DNA of 7,068 nt from Acidobacteria bacterium UBA6911 (lineage in GTDB: Bacteria; Acidobacteriota; UBA6911): the NCBI GenBank assembly GCA_002451015.1, contig DKBB01000204.1:6985-14052 (forward strand), written 5' to 3'. Every line of letters starts with the position of its first letter. Position 1 is the stretch's first letter. Of this stretch, positions 1 to 5,934 are shown one piece after another. The notes beneath the pieces are model-generated. The model was not told the origin of the DNA. It searched no databases and saw only the letters and a program-made list of their open reading frames with translations. The translations under genes and the position numbers were made by a program.

Positions 1-1394
1 AGAAATTCCGCCGTCGGCGCCCCATCGAGCATCCTGTGATCGCAAGTGAGGGAGAGGCCCATGGTAGCGTGAACGGCCGGTTTTCCTTCCACTGCTACGA
101 CTGTGTCTTTCATGCGTCCTGCTCCCAGGATAGCCGCTTCCGGTTGGTTGATGATGGGGTTGAAGAAATCTACGGACTCATAAGGTCCTAGATTGCTCAC
201 GGTAAACGTACTCCCCCTGACCTCGTCGGGTAGAAGCTTTTTCTCACGGGCTCTGTATGATAGGTCGCGGATCTCACGCCCGATCTCACACATCCTCTTG
301 CGATCGGCTTCCCGAATGACAGGTGCGATGAGACCGTCATCCAGAGCAACGGCTAGGCCGATGTTAATATTCCTCCACACCTTGATGGTATTGGCTTCCA
401 GGGTAGCGTTTAAGCGCGGCATCCGCCGGAGGGTAAGTGCCACAGCTTTAATGATCGCCGCCGTGATACTGAGCTTGTCGTATGCCGGACACTTGGCGTT
501 GACCTGCTCAAGCATCTCTTTCAGGTTTTGCACGTCCGCCAGTGAATCGTAAGTGACTGTGGGCGACAACTGGCGGCTTGCCTGCATATGTTCTCCGATG
601 AGCCGGCGCATGCCGGCATAGGGAATTTCCTCTGCTACGCCTCCACGGATGTCGTCTGTGTCTACAGACAGACGTTCTCCAAGTGCTCTGTCGGTTTGGA
701 CTTTGGTTCTGATGCAAGGATTCTGCGCCGCAGCTGCAGCCACATCTTCGGCTCTGATTCGATTGTGGAAGCCGCTGCCGATGATCCCTGCCAGATCTAT
801 TCCGAGTTCAGCCGCCATCTTCTTGGCTGTGGGAGTGGCAAACACAGAAGACTTTCCAGAGGTCTCTGCTTTTTCAGTGCGTTCCTGGGTGGGAATTTGC
901 TCCTCTGAGGTTTCGACCAATGCCGTCGCTTTAACGTCTGCCAACGTCACACGCCCCTTCGGGCCGGTGCCGGTAATTTTGGAAATTTCTAGATTAAGCG
1001 CATCGGCCAGCTTTTTCGCTGCCGGCGAAGCTATCACCCTTACCTTCGATTCCTGGACTGCATTTCCGGCAGATGTAGGCAACTCGGTTGCAGTGGTGAC
1101 AGCTTCCGACTCTTCCCCGTTTTCCGCCGTGACCGTGACTCTGGAGATATCTTCTCCCGGCCGACCGACGATGGCGATTGGTTTGCCGACCGGTGCTTCC
1201 TCATCCTCGGCCAGGATGATTTTGAGGAGTACGCCTTCCGCCTCAGATTCCAGTTCATAGGTTATCTTTTCCGTAGTAATCTCGGCTATCACGTCTCCGA
1301 TACTCACCGGATCACCCTCTTTCACCCTCCAGGTACTCAGAGTGCCTGTTTCCATAAGTAAACCGAGTTTGGGCATTACTATTATCTCAGCCAT
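1..1394 (-). CDS. acoC: Dihydrolipoamide acyltransferase (E2) of an acetoin/pyruvate dehydrogenase complex, 3' end cut by the window edge
   Basis: This is the E2 core of a 2-oxo acid dehydrogenase complex. It takes the acyl group from E1 onto a swinging lipoyl-lysine and transfers it to CoA in the cytoplasm. The frame is open for 464 codons from the ATG at 1394 to the left edge, with probably only 15-25 residues missing. Domains in order are: a lipoyl domain (residues 1-78, lipoylated Lys43 in TTEKITYE); an acidic linker; a first peripheral-subunit-binding domain (about 121-156, ASPAAKKLA...GTGPKGRVTLADV); a Glu/Thr-rich linker; a second PSBD (about 185-222, ATPTAKKMA...RIRAEDVAA); and the acyltransferase domain (from about 254) with NLGPYESVDF and the catalytic DHRMLDG motif (His453, Asp457). 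The N-terminal MPKLGLLMETGT resembles acetoin-type E2s, but pyruvate as substrate cannot be excluded. It is the third gene after E1-alpha and E1-beta, 86 bases downstream. A Shine-Dalgarno AAGGAAG at 1404-1410 supports the start. Two PSBDs are unusual, since one is typical. Confidence 0.93.
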   Translation of the reverse strand, partial: MAEIIVMPKLGLLMETGTLSTWRVKEGDPVSIGDVIAEITTEKITYELESEAEGVLLKIILAEDEEAPVGKPIAIVGRPGEDISRVTVTAENGEESEAVTTATELPTSAGNAVQESKVRVIASPAAKKLADALNLEISKITGTGPKGRVTLADVKATALVETSEEQIPTQERTEKAETSGKSSVFATPTAKKMAAELGIDLAGIIGSGFHNRIRAEDVAAAAAQNPCIRTKVQTDRALGERLSVDTDDIRGGVAEEIPYAGMRRLIGEHMQASRQLSPTVTYDSLADVQNLKEMLEQVNAKCPAYDKLSITAAIIKAVALTLRRMPRLNATLEANTIKVWRNINIGLAVALDDGLIAPVIREADRKRMCEIGREIRDLSYRAREKKLLPDEVRGSTFTVSNLGPYESVDFFNPIINQPEAAILGAGRMKDTVVAVEGKPAVHATMGLSLTCDHRMLDGAPTAEF

Positions 1395-1403
1395 ATTCTT
1401 GCT

Positions 1404-1410
1404 CTTCCTT
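1404..1410 (-). promoter_or_regulatory. Ribosome binding site of the E2 gene
   Basis: The minus strand reads AAGGAAG, nine bases before the ATG at 1394. It fixes the E2 start and shows that E2 has its own good initiation site despite lying in an operon. The 86-base gap before it (1395-1480) also holds a small hairpin candidate, TCGG-aag-CCGA on the minus strand, extendable by two G-U pairs. Confidence 0.7.
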
Positions 1411-1480
1411 TTTGGATGGTGTGTTGGCTTGATCGAATCGGCTTCCGACCGAATAAAAGGATCGTCATCCGGACAAGAGT

Positions 1481-2461
1481 TCAACCAAGGAGTTTCTTTA
1501 CCGAGGCCACGATACGGGGAGCCTTTACAATGAACTCTTTTTCCAAAACCGGTGAGAAGGGGACCGGTGTATCGGGACCGGCAACCCGCATGATAGGAGC
1601 GTCGAGCAGATCGAAGCCCTCGTCTGCTGCGATGGCGGCGATCTCGCCTCCGAAGCCACCTGTCAAACTGGCTTCGTGAACAATTACCAGCCGGTGTGTC
1701 TTTGAAAGGGACTCGAGGACGGCTTTTTTGTCCAAGGGTACTAGAGTGCGCAGGTCGAGGACCTCGGCGCTGATCCCATCCTTCTCGAGAATATCGGCTG
1801 CCGCCAGGCACTCATGAACCATGGTGGAATAGCAGACTAGGGTTACATCGGTACCTTCACGTTTCACATCCGCTTTGCCGATTGGGATACTGTATTCACC
1901 CTCCGGGACTTCGCCCTTCGTATTGTAGAGCATCTTGTGCTCCAGAAAGACTACTGGATTGTCGTCACGGAGGGAGGAGATCAGAAGTCCCTTTACATCG
2001 TATGGAGTAGCCGGTATGACAGTCTTTAGACCTGGGATATGGCAAACCAAGGCCTCAAGCGATTGAGAATGATGAGCTGCTGCACCCATACCGGCACCTA
2101 GAGCCGTACGGACCACAATCGGACATTTCATCTGACCACCGAACATATAATGGAACTTAGCTGCTTGGTTGCAGAGCTCGTCCATGGCGATAGGCAGGAA
2201 GTCCATGAAGAGGATTTCCACGCAGGGACGGAGACCGGCCGCAGCGGCACCCACTGCGGTTCCCACTATGGCGGTCTCGGAGATGGGTGTATCCAGCACC
2301 CGCTTCGGAAACTCCTCAAAAACCCCATAGCCCGTGACACCAAAGCTGCCACCGAACTTGCCCACGTCCTCGCCATATATGTAGATATCCGGATCCCGAC
2401 GCATCTCAATCTTCAATGCGTCGGCTACGGCTTCAGCGTAGGTTATCCTGATTGTTGTCAT
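1481..2461 (-). CDS. acoB: E1 component beta subunit, acetoin/pyruvate dehydrogenase (ThDP-dependent)
   Basis: The 326-residue product is the beta subunit of the alpha2-beta2 E1 that decarboxylates the 2-oxo acid or cleaves acetoin on thiamine diphosphate. The length matches the family (about 325-340). Residues 1-175 form the transketolase pyrimidine-binding domain: YGEDVG (29-34), PISETAIVG with Glu62 in the position of the glutamate that activates the ThDP aminopyrimidine ring, and the conserved AHHSQS (129-134). Residues about 196-318 form the transketolase C-terminal domain, with DLRTLVPLDKKAV (236-248), HEA (262-264) and GPDTPVPFS (295-303). It starts 15 bases after the E1-alpha stop codon, which suggests translational coupling; its own Shine-Dalgarno (GGTGGG) is weak. 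AcoB and PdhB are too similar to separate by eye. The acetoin assignment rests mainly on the E1-alpha and E2 motifs. Confidence 0.95.
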   Translation of the reverse strand: MTTIRITYAEAVADALKIEMRRDPDIYIYGEDVGKFGGSFGVTGYGVFEEFPKRVLDTPISETAIVGTAVGAAAAGLRPCVEILFMDFLPIAMDELCNQAAKFHYMFGGQMKCPIVVRTALGAGMGAAAHHSQSLEALVCHIPGLKTVIPATPYDVKGLLISSLRDDNPVVFLEHKMLYNTKGEVPEGEYSIPIGKADVKREGTDVTLVCYSTMVHECLAAADILEKDGISAEVLDLRTLVPLDKKAVLESLSKTHRLVIVHEASLTGGFGGEIAAIAADEGFDLLDAPIMRVAGPDTPVPFSPVLEKEFIVKAPRIVASVKKLLG

Positions 2462-2476
2462 GTATTCCCACCACTT

Positions 2477-3448
2477 TCACTTTGTGTAAACTTGGGTAAA
2501 CAGCTCTTCCTTGGCTGGAAAAGGGCTCTTCCTGCCGAATTCGATCGCCTCTAGCATTTCCTCTTCGGCCTCTGCTTGGATCCTGCCCAAATCATCCTTT
2601 GTTGCCCATTTCCTGGAGCATAGCTGATCACCGGTAATGATCAGGGGATCGCGTTTGAGCCAGGCTGCATGCTCGTCGGGATCGCGATAACTGGCGGAGT
2701 CGCCGATAAAGTGGCCCCAGTGACGCCAGGTACGGCAATCCAGAAGAGTTGGTCCCTTGCCCGATCGGGCGCGGTCCACCGCTTTGCCTGCGGCTTTTCG
2801 AACGGCTACCACGTCGTTCCCATCAACGGTTTCGCCGGGAAATCCGTAGCTTGCAGCCCGAGTAGCTACATCGACCTTCATGTAGTCGCGTTGGCAATTG
2901 GCCACACCGTATAGGTTGTTCTCGACTACGTATATAGCGGGAAGATCCCAGATGGCGGACAAGTTGAGGGCTTCATGAAAGGTTCCACGGTTGGTGGCCG
3001 CATCCCCCAGGAAGGTGACGGATATACGATCTTTGTGCTTGTACTTGCAGGCGAAGGCCGCCCCGGTTCCAATATTTATGCCAGCACCCACGACACCATT
3101 GGCGCCAAGGATGTTTAGAGAACTGTCAGCGATGTGCATGGAACCGCCCTTACCCCCGCAGAATCCATCTGCTTTCCCGAAGAGCTCGGCGTACATGCGC
3201 TTGGGGTCGGCTCCTTTGGCGATGAGATGACCGTGCCCCCGATGGTGGCTGCTTATGTAGTCATCGGGATCCATTACGGACATCACGCCTACAGCGATGG
3301 CCTCTTCTCCGCTATAGAGGTGGAGAAAGCCGGGCATATTCCCCTTAAGGAATTCCTTGTGAGCTGTTTCCTCGAAATTGCGGATCCTCACCATGGTGCG
3401 ATAGAGATCCCGTAGAGTTTTCTTATTCACCGCGTACTTAACAGCCAT
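2477..3448 (-). CDS. acoA: E1 component alpha subunit, acetoin/pyruvate dehydrogenase (ThDP-dependent)
   Basis: The 323-residue product is the alpha subunit of the E1 heterotetramer. It binds the diphosphate of thiamine diphosphate and Mg2+ and, with E1-beta, passes the acyl or acetaldehyde unit to the E2 lipoyl group. Visible motifs are LHLYSGEEA (42-50), SSHHRGHGH (66-74), GGKGGSMH (98-105), and the ThDP motif running from GDAATNRG (148-155) to ENN (176-178). TWRHWGHFIGDSASYR (240-255) resembles the GHFEGDxxxYR segment of AcoA-type E1s more than the phosphorylation loop of mitochondrial-type PDH. The ThDP motif has Ala150 where GDG is usual, and Arg154 where Gln or Glu is usual. The Asp and Asn metal ligands are kept, so the enzyme is probably active. 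This is the first gene of the operon. The ATG at 3448 has a clear Shine-Dalgarno, GGGAGG, seven bases upstream. A Pdh role for pyruvate remains possible. Confidence 0.94.
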   Translation of the reverse strand: MAVKYAVNKKTLRDLYRTMVRIRNFEETAHKEFLKGNMPGFLHLYSGEEAIAVGVMSVMDPDDYISSHHRGHGHLIAKGADPKRMYAELFGKADGFCGGKGGSMHIADSSLNILGANGVVGAGINIGTGAAFACKYKHKDRISVTFLGDAATNRGTFHEALNLSAIWDLPAIYVVENNLYGVANCQRDYMKVDVATRAASYGFPGETVDGNDVVAVRKAAGKAVDRARSGKGPTLLDCRTWRHWGHFIGDSASYRDPDEHAAWLKRDPLIITGDQLCSRKWATKDDLGRIQAEAEEEMLEAIEFGRKSPFPAKEELFTQVYTK

Positions 3449-3455
3449 AGAATGA

Positions 3456-3461
3456 CCTCCC
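3456..3461 (-). promoter_or_regulatory. Ribosome binding site of E1-alpha
   Basis: The minus strand reads GGGAGG, seven bases before the ATG at 3448. It decides the start of the first operon gene, because no other in-frame start with such a site is seen. Confidence 0.75.
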
Positions 3462-3498
3462 GCTGGTGAGTCTCTGCTGACATCTCGTTTTAATAAAC

Positions 3499-3526
3499 AT
3501 TACAATAGGCGTCGTATTTATGTCCA
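3499..3526 (-). promoter_or_regulatory. Candidate sigma-70-type promoter of the dehydrogenase operon
   Basis: On the minus strand TGGACA (3526-3521, 5 of 6 consensus bases) is followed after 16 bases by TGTAAT (3504-3499, 5 of 6). The predicted transcription start is near 3492, giving a leader of roughly 44 bases that contains the Shine-Dalgarno of E1-alpha. Acetoin operons in several bacteria use sigma-54 promoters, but I found no GG-N10-GC element in this gap, so a housekeeping-type promoter is the better reading. This is based on consensus matching only. Confidence 0.45.
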
Positions 3527-3623
3527 CACCTACTTCAGGAATCAAATGCCCCCCTTCATGATTTTAGACTGAAATGCTAACTGTACCTAAAATTGATGAG
3601 GTTCGACCCTGGATTTTGACGAG

Positions 3624-3645
3624 TATTGACTTCTAAGTCCCAATA
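3624..3645. repeat. Imperfect inverted repeat upstream of the dehydrogenase operon
   Basis: The left arm TATTGACTT and right arm AAGTCCCAATA pair with a two-base bulge around a CT centre. The inner 12 bases GACTTCTAAGTC (3628-3639) are a perfect 5+2+5 dyad. No T-run follows on either strand, so it is not a standard terminator. Its place about 100 bases upstream of the candidate -35 would suit a regulator-binding site. The VOC gene ends just upstream, so a role in 3' end formation is the alternative. Confidence 0.35.
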
Positions 3646-3662
3646 ACACCGTAACCTTCCAT

Positions 3663-3700
3663 TTGAATTCTTTCGCCTGAATAAGCGGATAATAATTCAA
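3663..3700. repeat. 7-bp perfect inverted repeat after the VOC gene
   Basis: TTGAATT (3663-3669) and AATTCAA (3694-3700) flank 24 bases. It lies 30-68 bases beyond the VOC stop codon. The AT-rich stem and lack of a T-run make it a poor intrinsic terminator. It may be chance. Confidence 0.25.
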
Positions 3701-3730
3701 CTTCCAACAGTCACTTAAGCTGTTTACAAT

Positions 3731-4837
3731 TTATTCCGGTTTTTCGAAAAGCTCGACAAACGCGCCGACATCGGGATCTCGGATGACTATGGCGCGGCTG
3801 CCATCCTTTTTTTTCACGATGCCGCTCTCAGACCAGGTTTCGATACCCGCGGCCTTGAGCCGCGCAACCAGGGCATCCAGACTCTCAACCTGAAAACCGA
3901 CGCAGTTCACCGCAACATCGGAATAACGATAATTGTTTATTTTCAGGCGATTTTGTTTTTGATACTCGACTAGTTCCAATGACATCGTCATGTTTGGCGC
4001 GCCCGCTTCCGGGAAAGCTCCGTTGATGAGACGGATGACATAGCCGCGGCCGCCAACCACGGCGTCGTAGTTGTCCCCACTGACCCATTCGGAAAGATTT
4101 TCAGGAAATCTGGCTCCCAGCAAATCTCCATAAAAGGCCTTCGACTTTTCGGAATTCAGCACGACCAGACCCAAGTGATGCATAGTCGGGCGATTGGTTT
4201 GCGTTGTTTTTTGACCGGCAGCCCCAGCTGGTTGACGGCGATTACCGATGATTTCGATGTTAAAACCATCCGGATCCATAACATAGGCGAGGCCGCCCGA
4301 GGTTTGTCCCGGCATACGGATGAGCTTTCCCTCCCATGATAACGGCCGCAACATCCCCGCCGACCGCAGCTGTTCCCATAGGGCGTCGGCCTCCGGAACA
4401 ATCAATCCGAAATGGGCTGCCGAAGGATCTCTTGCAGGAAAGTCTATGCGGCCACCAGGTGCGACGTCTTTATACTCGAGCAAATATAGCGTAAACGGTT
4501 GTCCGGAGGCTGTGCGGGCGATCGTCAGGGTTGCAGTACGCGACGTGGCACCCGGAGTCTTATATAAGCTGTTTGCCGCTTCGTCCTTGGTCCAGGCTGT
4601 TTTGGCATTGCTCACCAGGGTGAAGCCGAGTGCCTGGTAATATTTGGTGGACCTTTCCAGATTGGAGACCCGCAGACTTTCAAAAGCTATTCCCTGGACC
4701 TTTCCTGATTTGCCTGCCTCCGCGTCGGTTACGAATTGCCTGTCTTCTGCATAGGCGATTCCGGCGAGCATCATGTAGAGCAAAGCCGACCCTATTATAC
4801 TTGAAAATGAAAAGCGCATAACGGATTCGAAATTCAT
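3731..4837 (-). CDS. Exported protein with two VOC (glyoxalase/bleomycin-resistance/dioxygenase) domains
   Basis: The predicted product has 368 residues from the ATG at 4837. An N-terminal signal peptide (MRFSFSS, hydrophobic run about 12-27, likely cleavage after AYA at 30) sends it across the inner membrane. Two vicinal-oxygen-chelate domains follow: about 49-198 (ESLRVSNLERSTKYYQALGF ... DPDGFNIEII) and about 218-366 (MHHLGLVVLNSEKSKAFYGD ... DPDVGAFVELFE), joined by a short Ala/Thr-rich linker. VOC folds usually bind a divalent metal through His and Glu. By my alignment domain 1 has Phe52, His142 and Glu195, while domain 2 has His221, Cys312 and Glu362, so neither half has the full set. 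The substrate cannot be inferred. An upstream in-frame ATG at 4864 would add nine residues, but GGGGAGGG nine bases before 4837 favours the later start. It is transcribed alone, or possibly reads into the dehydrogenase operon across a 282-base gap. Confidence 0.85.
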   Translation of the reverse strand: MNFESVMRFSFSSIIGSALLYMMLAGIAYAEDRQFVTDAEAGKSGKVQGIAFESLRVSNLERSTKYYQALGFTLVSNAKTAWTKDEAANSLYKTPGATSRTATLTIARTASGQPFTLYLLEYKDVAPGGRIDFPARDPSAAHFGLIVPEADALWEQLRSAGMLRPLSWEGKLIRMPGQTSGGLAYVMDPDGFNIEIIGNRRQPAGAAGQKTTQTNRPTMHHLGLVVLNSEKSKAFYGDLLGARFPENLSEWVSGDNYDAVVGGRGYVIRLINGAFPEAGAPNMTMSLELVEYQKQNRLKINNYRYSDVAVNCVGFQVESLDALVARLKAAGIETWSESGIVKKKDGSRAIVIRDPDVGAFVELFEKPE

Positions 4838-4846
4838 CGTATTGAT

Positions 4847-4854
4847 CCCTCCCC
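4847..4854 (-). promoter_or_regulatory. Ribosome binding site that selects the VOC start
   Basis: The minus strand reads GGGGAGGG, nine bases before the ATG at 4837. No Shine-Dalgarno precedes the alternative ATG at 4864, where the upstream bases are AT-rich (TTATAAA). The signal peptide is intact from either start, so only the exact N-terminus is affected. Confidence 0.65.
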
Positions 4855-4872
4855 TGACAGGCATTTTATAAC

Positions 4873-4901
4873 ATTAAACACCTCGACACCCCCAACTACA
4901 A
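4873..4901 (-). promoter_or_regulatory. Weak promoter candidate for the VOC gene
   Basis: On the minus strand TTTAAT (4878-4873, 5 of 6) is preceded after 17 bases by TTGTAG (4901-4896, only 3 of 6). Transcription would start near 4866, which would place the Shine-Dalgarno and the ATG at 4837 in the leader and the ATG at 4864 almost at the 5' end, again favouring 4837. The poor -35 keeps confidence low. Confidence 0.25.
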
Positions 4902-4924
4902 AAGAAGCTAGAGATTTCACAAAA

Positions 4925-5059
4925 ATGACTCTGCGTTTATCTGCGAAATTCATAGCTGCTTTTTGTATTCGAAGCAATTGCTATGCGGCTGCCAGACTGG
5001 TTAACAAAGCTGATGCGGAGCTTTATATCGTGGCTGATAGGGCAAGTTTAAGAATATGA
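4925..5059 (+). CDS. Doubtful small ORF, 44 residues, unrecognised
   Basis: An ATG-initiated frame runs 44 codons to a TGA. The product begins MTLRLSAKFIAAF and contains YAAARLVNKADAELYIV. The latter faintly recalls the helix-then-strand region of HPr-like proteins (PAAKLV ... SEIYL), but the phospho-histidine segment is absent and the match may be chance. No good Shine-Dalgarno precedes the ATG. The frame overlaps two of the inverted repeats listed for this region, so it could equally be non-coding. It may be a gene remnant. Confidence 0.2.
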   Translation: MTLRLSAKFIAAFCIRSNCYAAARLVNKADAELYIVADRASLRI

Positions 5060-5199
5060 GCTTACCTCCGTGCTTAATTTCTTATGCCCGGATTACCAAA
5101 CCGTCCATTTGAAAATTACGGCTGACCAGCCAAATCCTCAAGAATTTCTAGTTTCCGGCTAGCCCACAAACCGGGACTTTGATCTAAATAATTCAGAAC

Positions 5200-5231
5200 C
5201 AATGATTTGCCGATTTCACGAAAAATCATTG
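5200..5231. repeat. Perfect 9-bp inverted repeat upstream of the zinc-ribbon gene
   Basis: CAATGATTT (5200-5208) and AAATCATTG (5223-5231) are exact complements around 14 bases. It is centred about 115 bases upstream of the -10 box of the zinc-ribbon gene. It could be an operator for a dimeric regulator, or a hairpin. No T-run follows, so a terminator is unlikely. Confidence 0.45.
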
Positions 5232-5276
5232 AATTAGCGGCATTTTGAGCTTTTAATCTGGGTGTTATTGGGTGGT

Positions 5277-5305
5277 TTCCCACAACGCGACTTCATGGGA
5301 GTGTC
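5277..5305 (+). repeat. 29-base direct repeat, copy 1 (left of the zinc-ribbon gene)
   Basis: The unit is TTCCCA, three bases (CAA), CGCGACTTC, two bases (AT), GGGAGTGTC. It matches copy 2 at 5906-5934 at 25 of 29 positions in the same orientation, with all four differences inside the two short variable gaps. TTCCCA and TGGGAG within the unit can pair. It ends just upstream of the promoter of the zinc-ribbon gene. Confidence 0.75.
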
Positions 5306-5327
5306 AGACATATTTGGGCCCCTGCGA

Positions 5328-5336
5328 TGATATAAT
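5328..5336 (+). promoter_or_regulatory. Extended -10 promoter of the zinc-ribbon gene
   Basis: TGA followed by a perfect TATAAT (5331-5336) gives the TGn-TATAAT extended -10 form, which can work without a good -35. The nearest -35-like sequence, GACATA at 18 bases, is poor. The predicted start is near 5343, leaving a leader of about 73 bases before the ATG at 5416. Confidence 0.6.
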
Positions 5337-5415
5337 GACCTATGAGTTTCAAAAATCTAAGCTGATCTCCTATGAAAGAAAGACTCCAAATTAATGTCAC
5401 TGGAGATATGTAAAC

Positions 5416-5796
5416 ATGAAGCACTGTCCTGAGTGTAATGCTGAGTACCTTGATACCGCAATCAGGTGTTCCGACTGTGACGTCGAATTGACCATAGGCC
5501 CTGCGATCCAAGAAGAGCACCCCGATCCGAAGGTCGAAACCGTCTACGCAACGGGGGATCCGGCACTGGTCGCTATGGTAAAATCTCTGTTCGAAGATGC
5601 GAAAATCGAGTACTTCACCAAAGGTGACGAAATTCAGGATTTGTTTGGTATGGGGAGGATCGGGGGTCTCAATATTCTATGCGGCCCAGTGGAATTCGTA
5701 GTCGCTGCCAAGGATGCGCCCACGGCGCGGGAGCTACTGGCTCATCTCAATGATTCCGTTCCCGACGAACTATCCGAGGAGGAACCGGGTACTTAA
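5416..5796 (+). CDS. Small zinc-ribbon protein with a DUF2007-type domain
   Basis: The 126-residue cytoplasmic product has an N-terminal zinc ribbon with two CxxC knuckles (Cys4/Cys7 and Cys18/Cys21). It is followed at about 41-112 by a domain resembling DUF2007 ('putative signal transducing protein'): VYATGDPALVAMVKSLFEDAKIEYFTKG, then a glycine-rich turn (GRIGGLNILCGPVEFVV), then AAKDAPTARELLAHL. The tail is acidic (DELSEEEPGT). Family members of this size are common, and their molecular function is unknown to me. It stands alone on the plus strand with its own extended -10 promoter and the Shine-Dalgarno GGAGAT eight bases before the ATG, and faces the convergent ABC transporter genes. A pair of direct repeats brackets it. 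No truncation or frameshift is seen. Confidence 0.85.
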   Translation: MKHCPECNAEYLDTAIRCSDCDVELTIGPAIQEEHPDPKVETVYATGDPALVAMVKSLFEDAKIEYFTKGDEIQDLFGMGRIGGLNILCGPVEFVVAAKDAPTARELLAHLNDSVPDELSEEEPGT

Positions 5797-5905
5797 CGCA
5801 GCTGATCGTGAGGACTCGGCCCTAGCTAAACTGTTCGGCCCAGCGGAAAACGTAAAAAGCGCACTGCATTTTTGGAGTAAAGAACCATAAACGCTTCCTG
5901 GAAAC

Positions 5906-5934
5906 TTCCCATATCGCGACTTCGGGGGAGTGTC
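5906..5934 (+). repeat. 29-base direct repeat, copy 2 (right of the zinc-ribbon gene)
   Basis: The unit is TTCCCA, three bases (TAT), CGCGACTTC, two bases (GG), GGGAGTGTC. It is the partner of copy 1 at 5277-5305, 629 bases away in the same orientation. Here CGCGAC can also pair with GTCGTG just beyond the unit, with one G-U pair, making a hairpin that copy 1 lacks. After seven more bases both copies share TTTG, so the similarity may extend weakly to about 45 bases. It lies in the 182-base gap between two convergent genes. Confidence 0.75.

Larger units (their letters stand above)
4865..5415. other. Gene-poor divergent intergenic region of about 550 bases
   Basis: This stretch separates the minus-strand VOC gene from the plus-strand zinc-ribbon gene. 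No convincing gene is seen apart from one doubtful 44-codon ORF (4925-5059). It holds several short dyads: CATAGC-TGCT against AGCA-att-GCTATG (4951-4985), AAAGCT/AGCTTT (5006-5024), GGCTG-ac-CAGCC (5120-5131), and a perfect 9-bp inverted repeat (5200-5231). It also holds repeat copy 1 (5277-5305) and an extended -10 promoter (5328-5336). No tRNA, rRNA or recognisable riboswitch was seen. Confidence 0.6.

Noticed and set aside
193..1260. Plus-strand open frames opposite the E2 gene (for example 193-552 and 649-1260)
   Set aside because: They are antisense shadows. The minus-strand frame across the same bases is open for 464 codons and encodes a textbook E2 with lipoyl, PSBD and catalytic motifs.
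2150..3415. Plus-strand frames opposite E1-beta and E1-alpha
   Set aside because: They overlap highly conserved minus-strand enzyme genes, and their translations show no recognisable motif.
3449..3730. Sigma-54 (-24/-12) promoter for the acetoin-type operon
   Set aside because: This was expected from some known acetoin operons, but scanning the minus strand for GG-N10-GC found no match. The sigma-70-type candidate at 3499-3526 fits better.
5293..5520. Minus-strand 75-codon frame over the promoter and start of the zinc-ribbon gene
   Set aside because: It overlaps a convincing plus-strand promoter, Shine-Dalgarno and CxxC-containing N-terminus, and its own product is unrecognisable.
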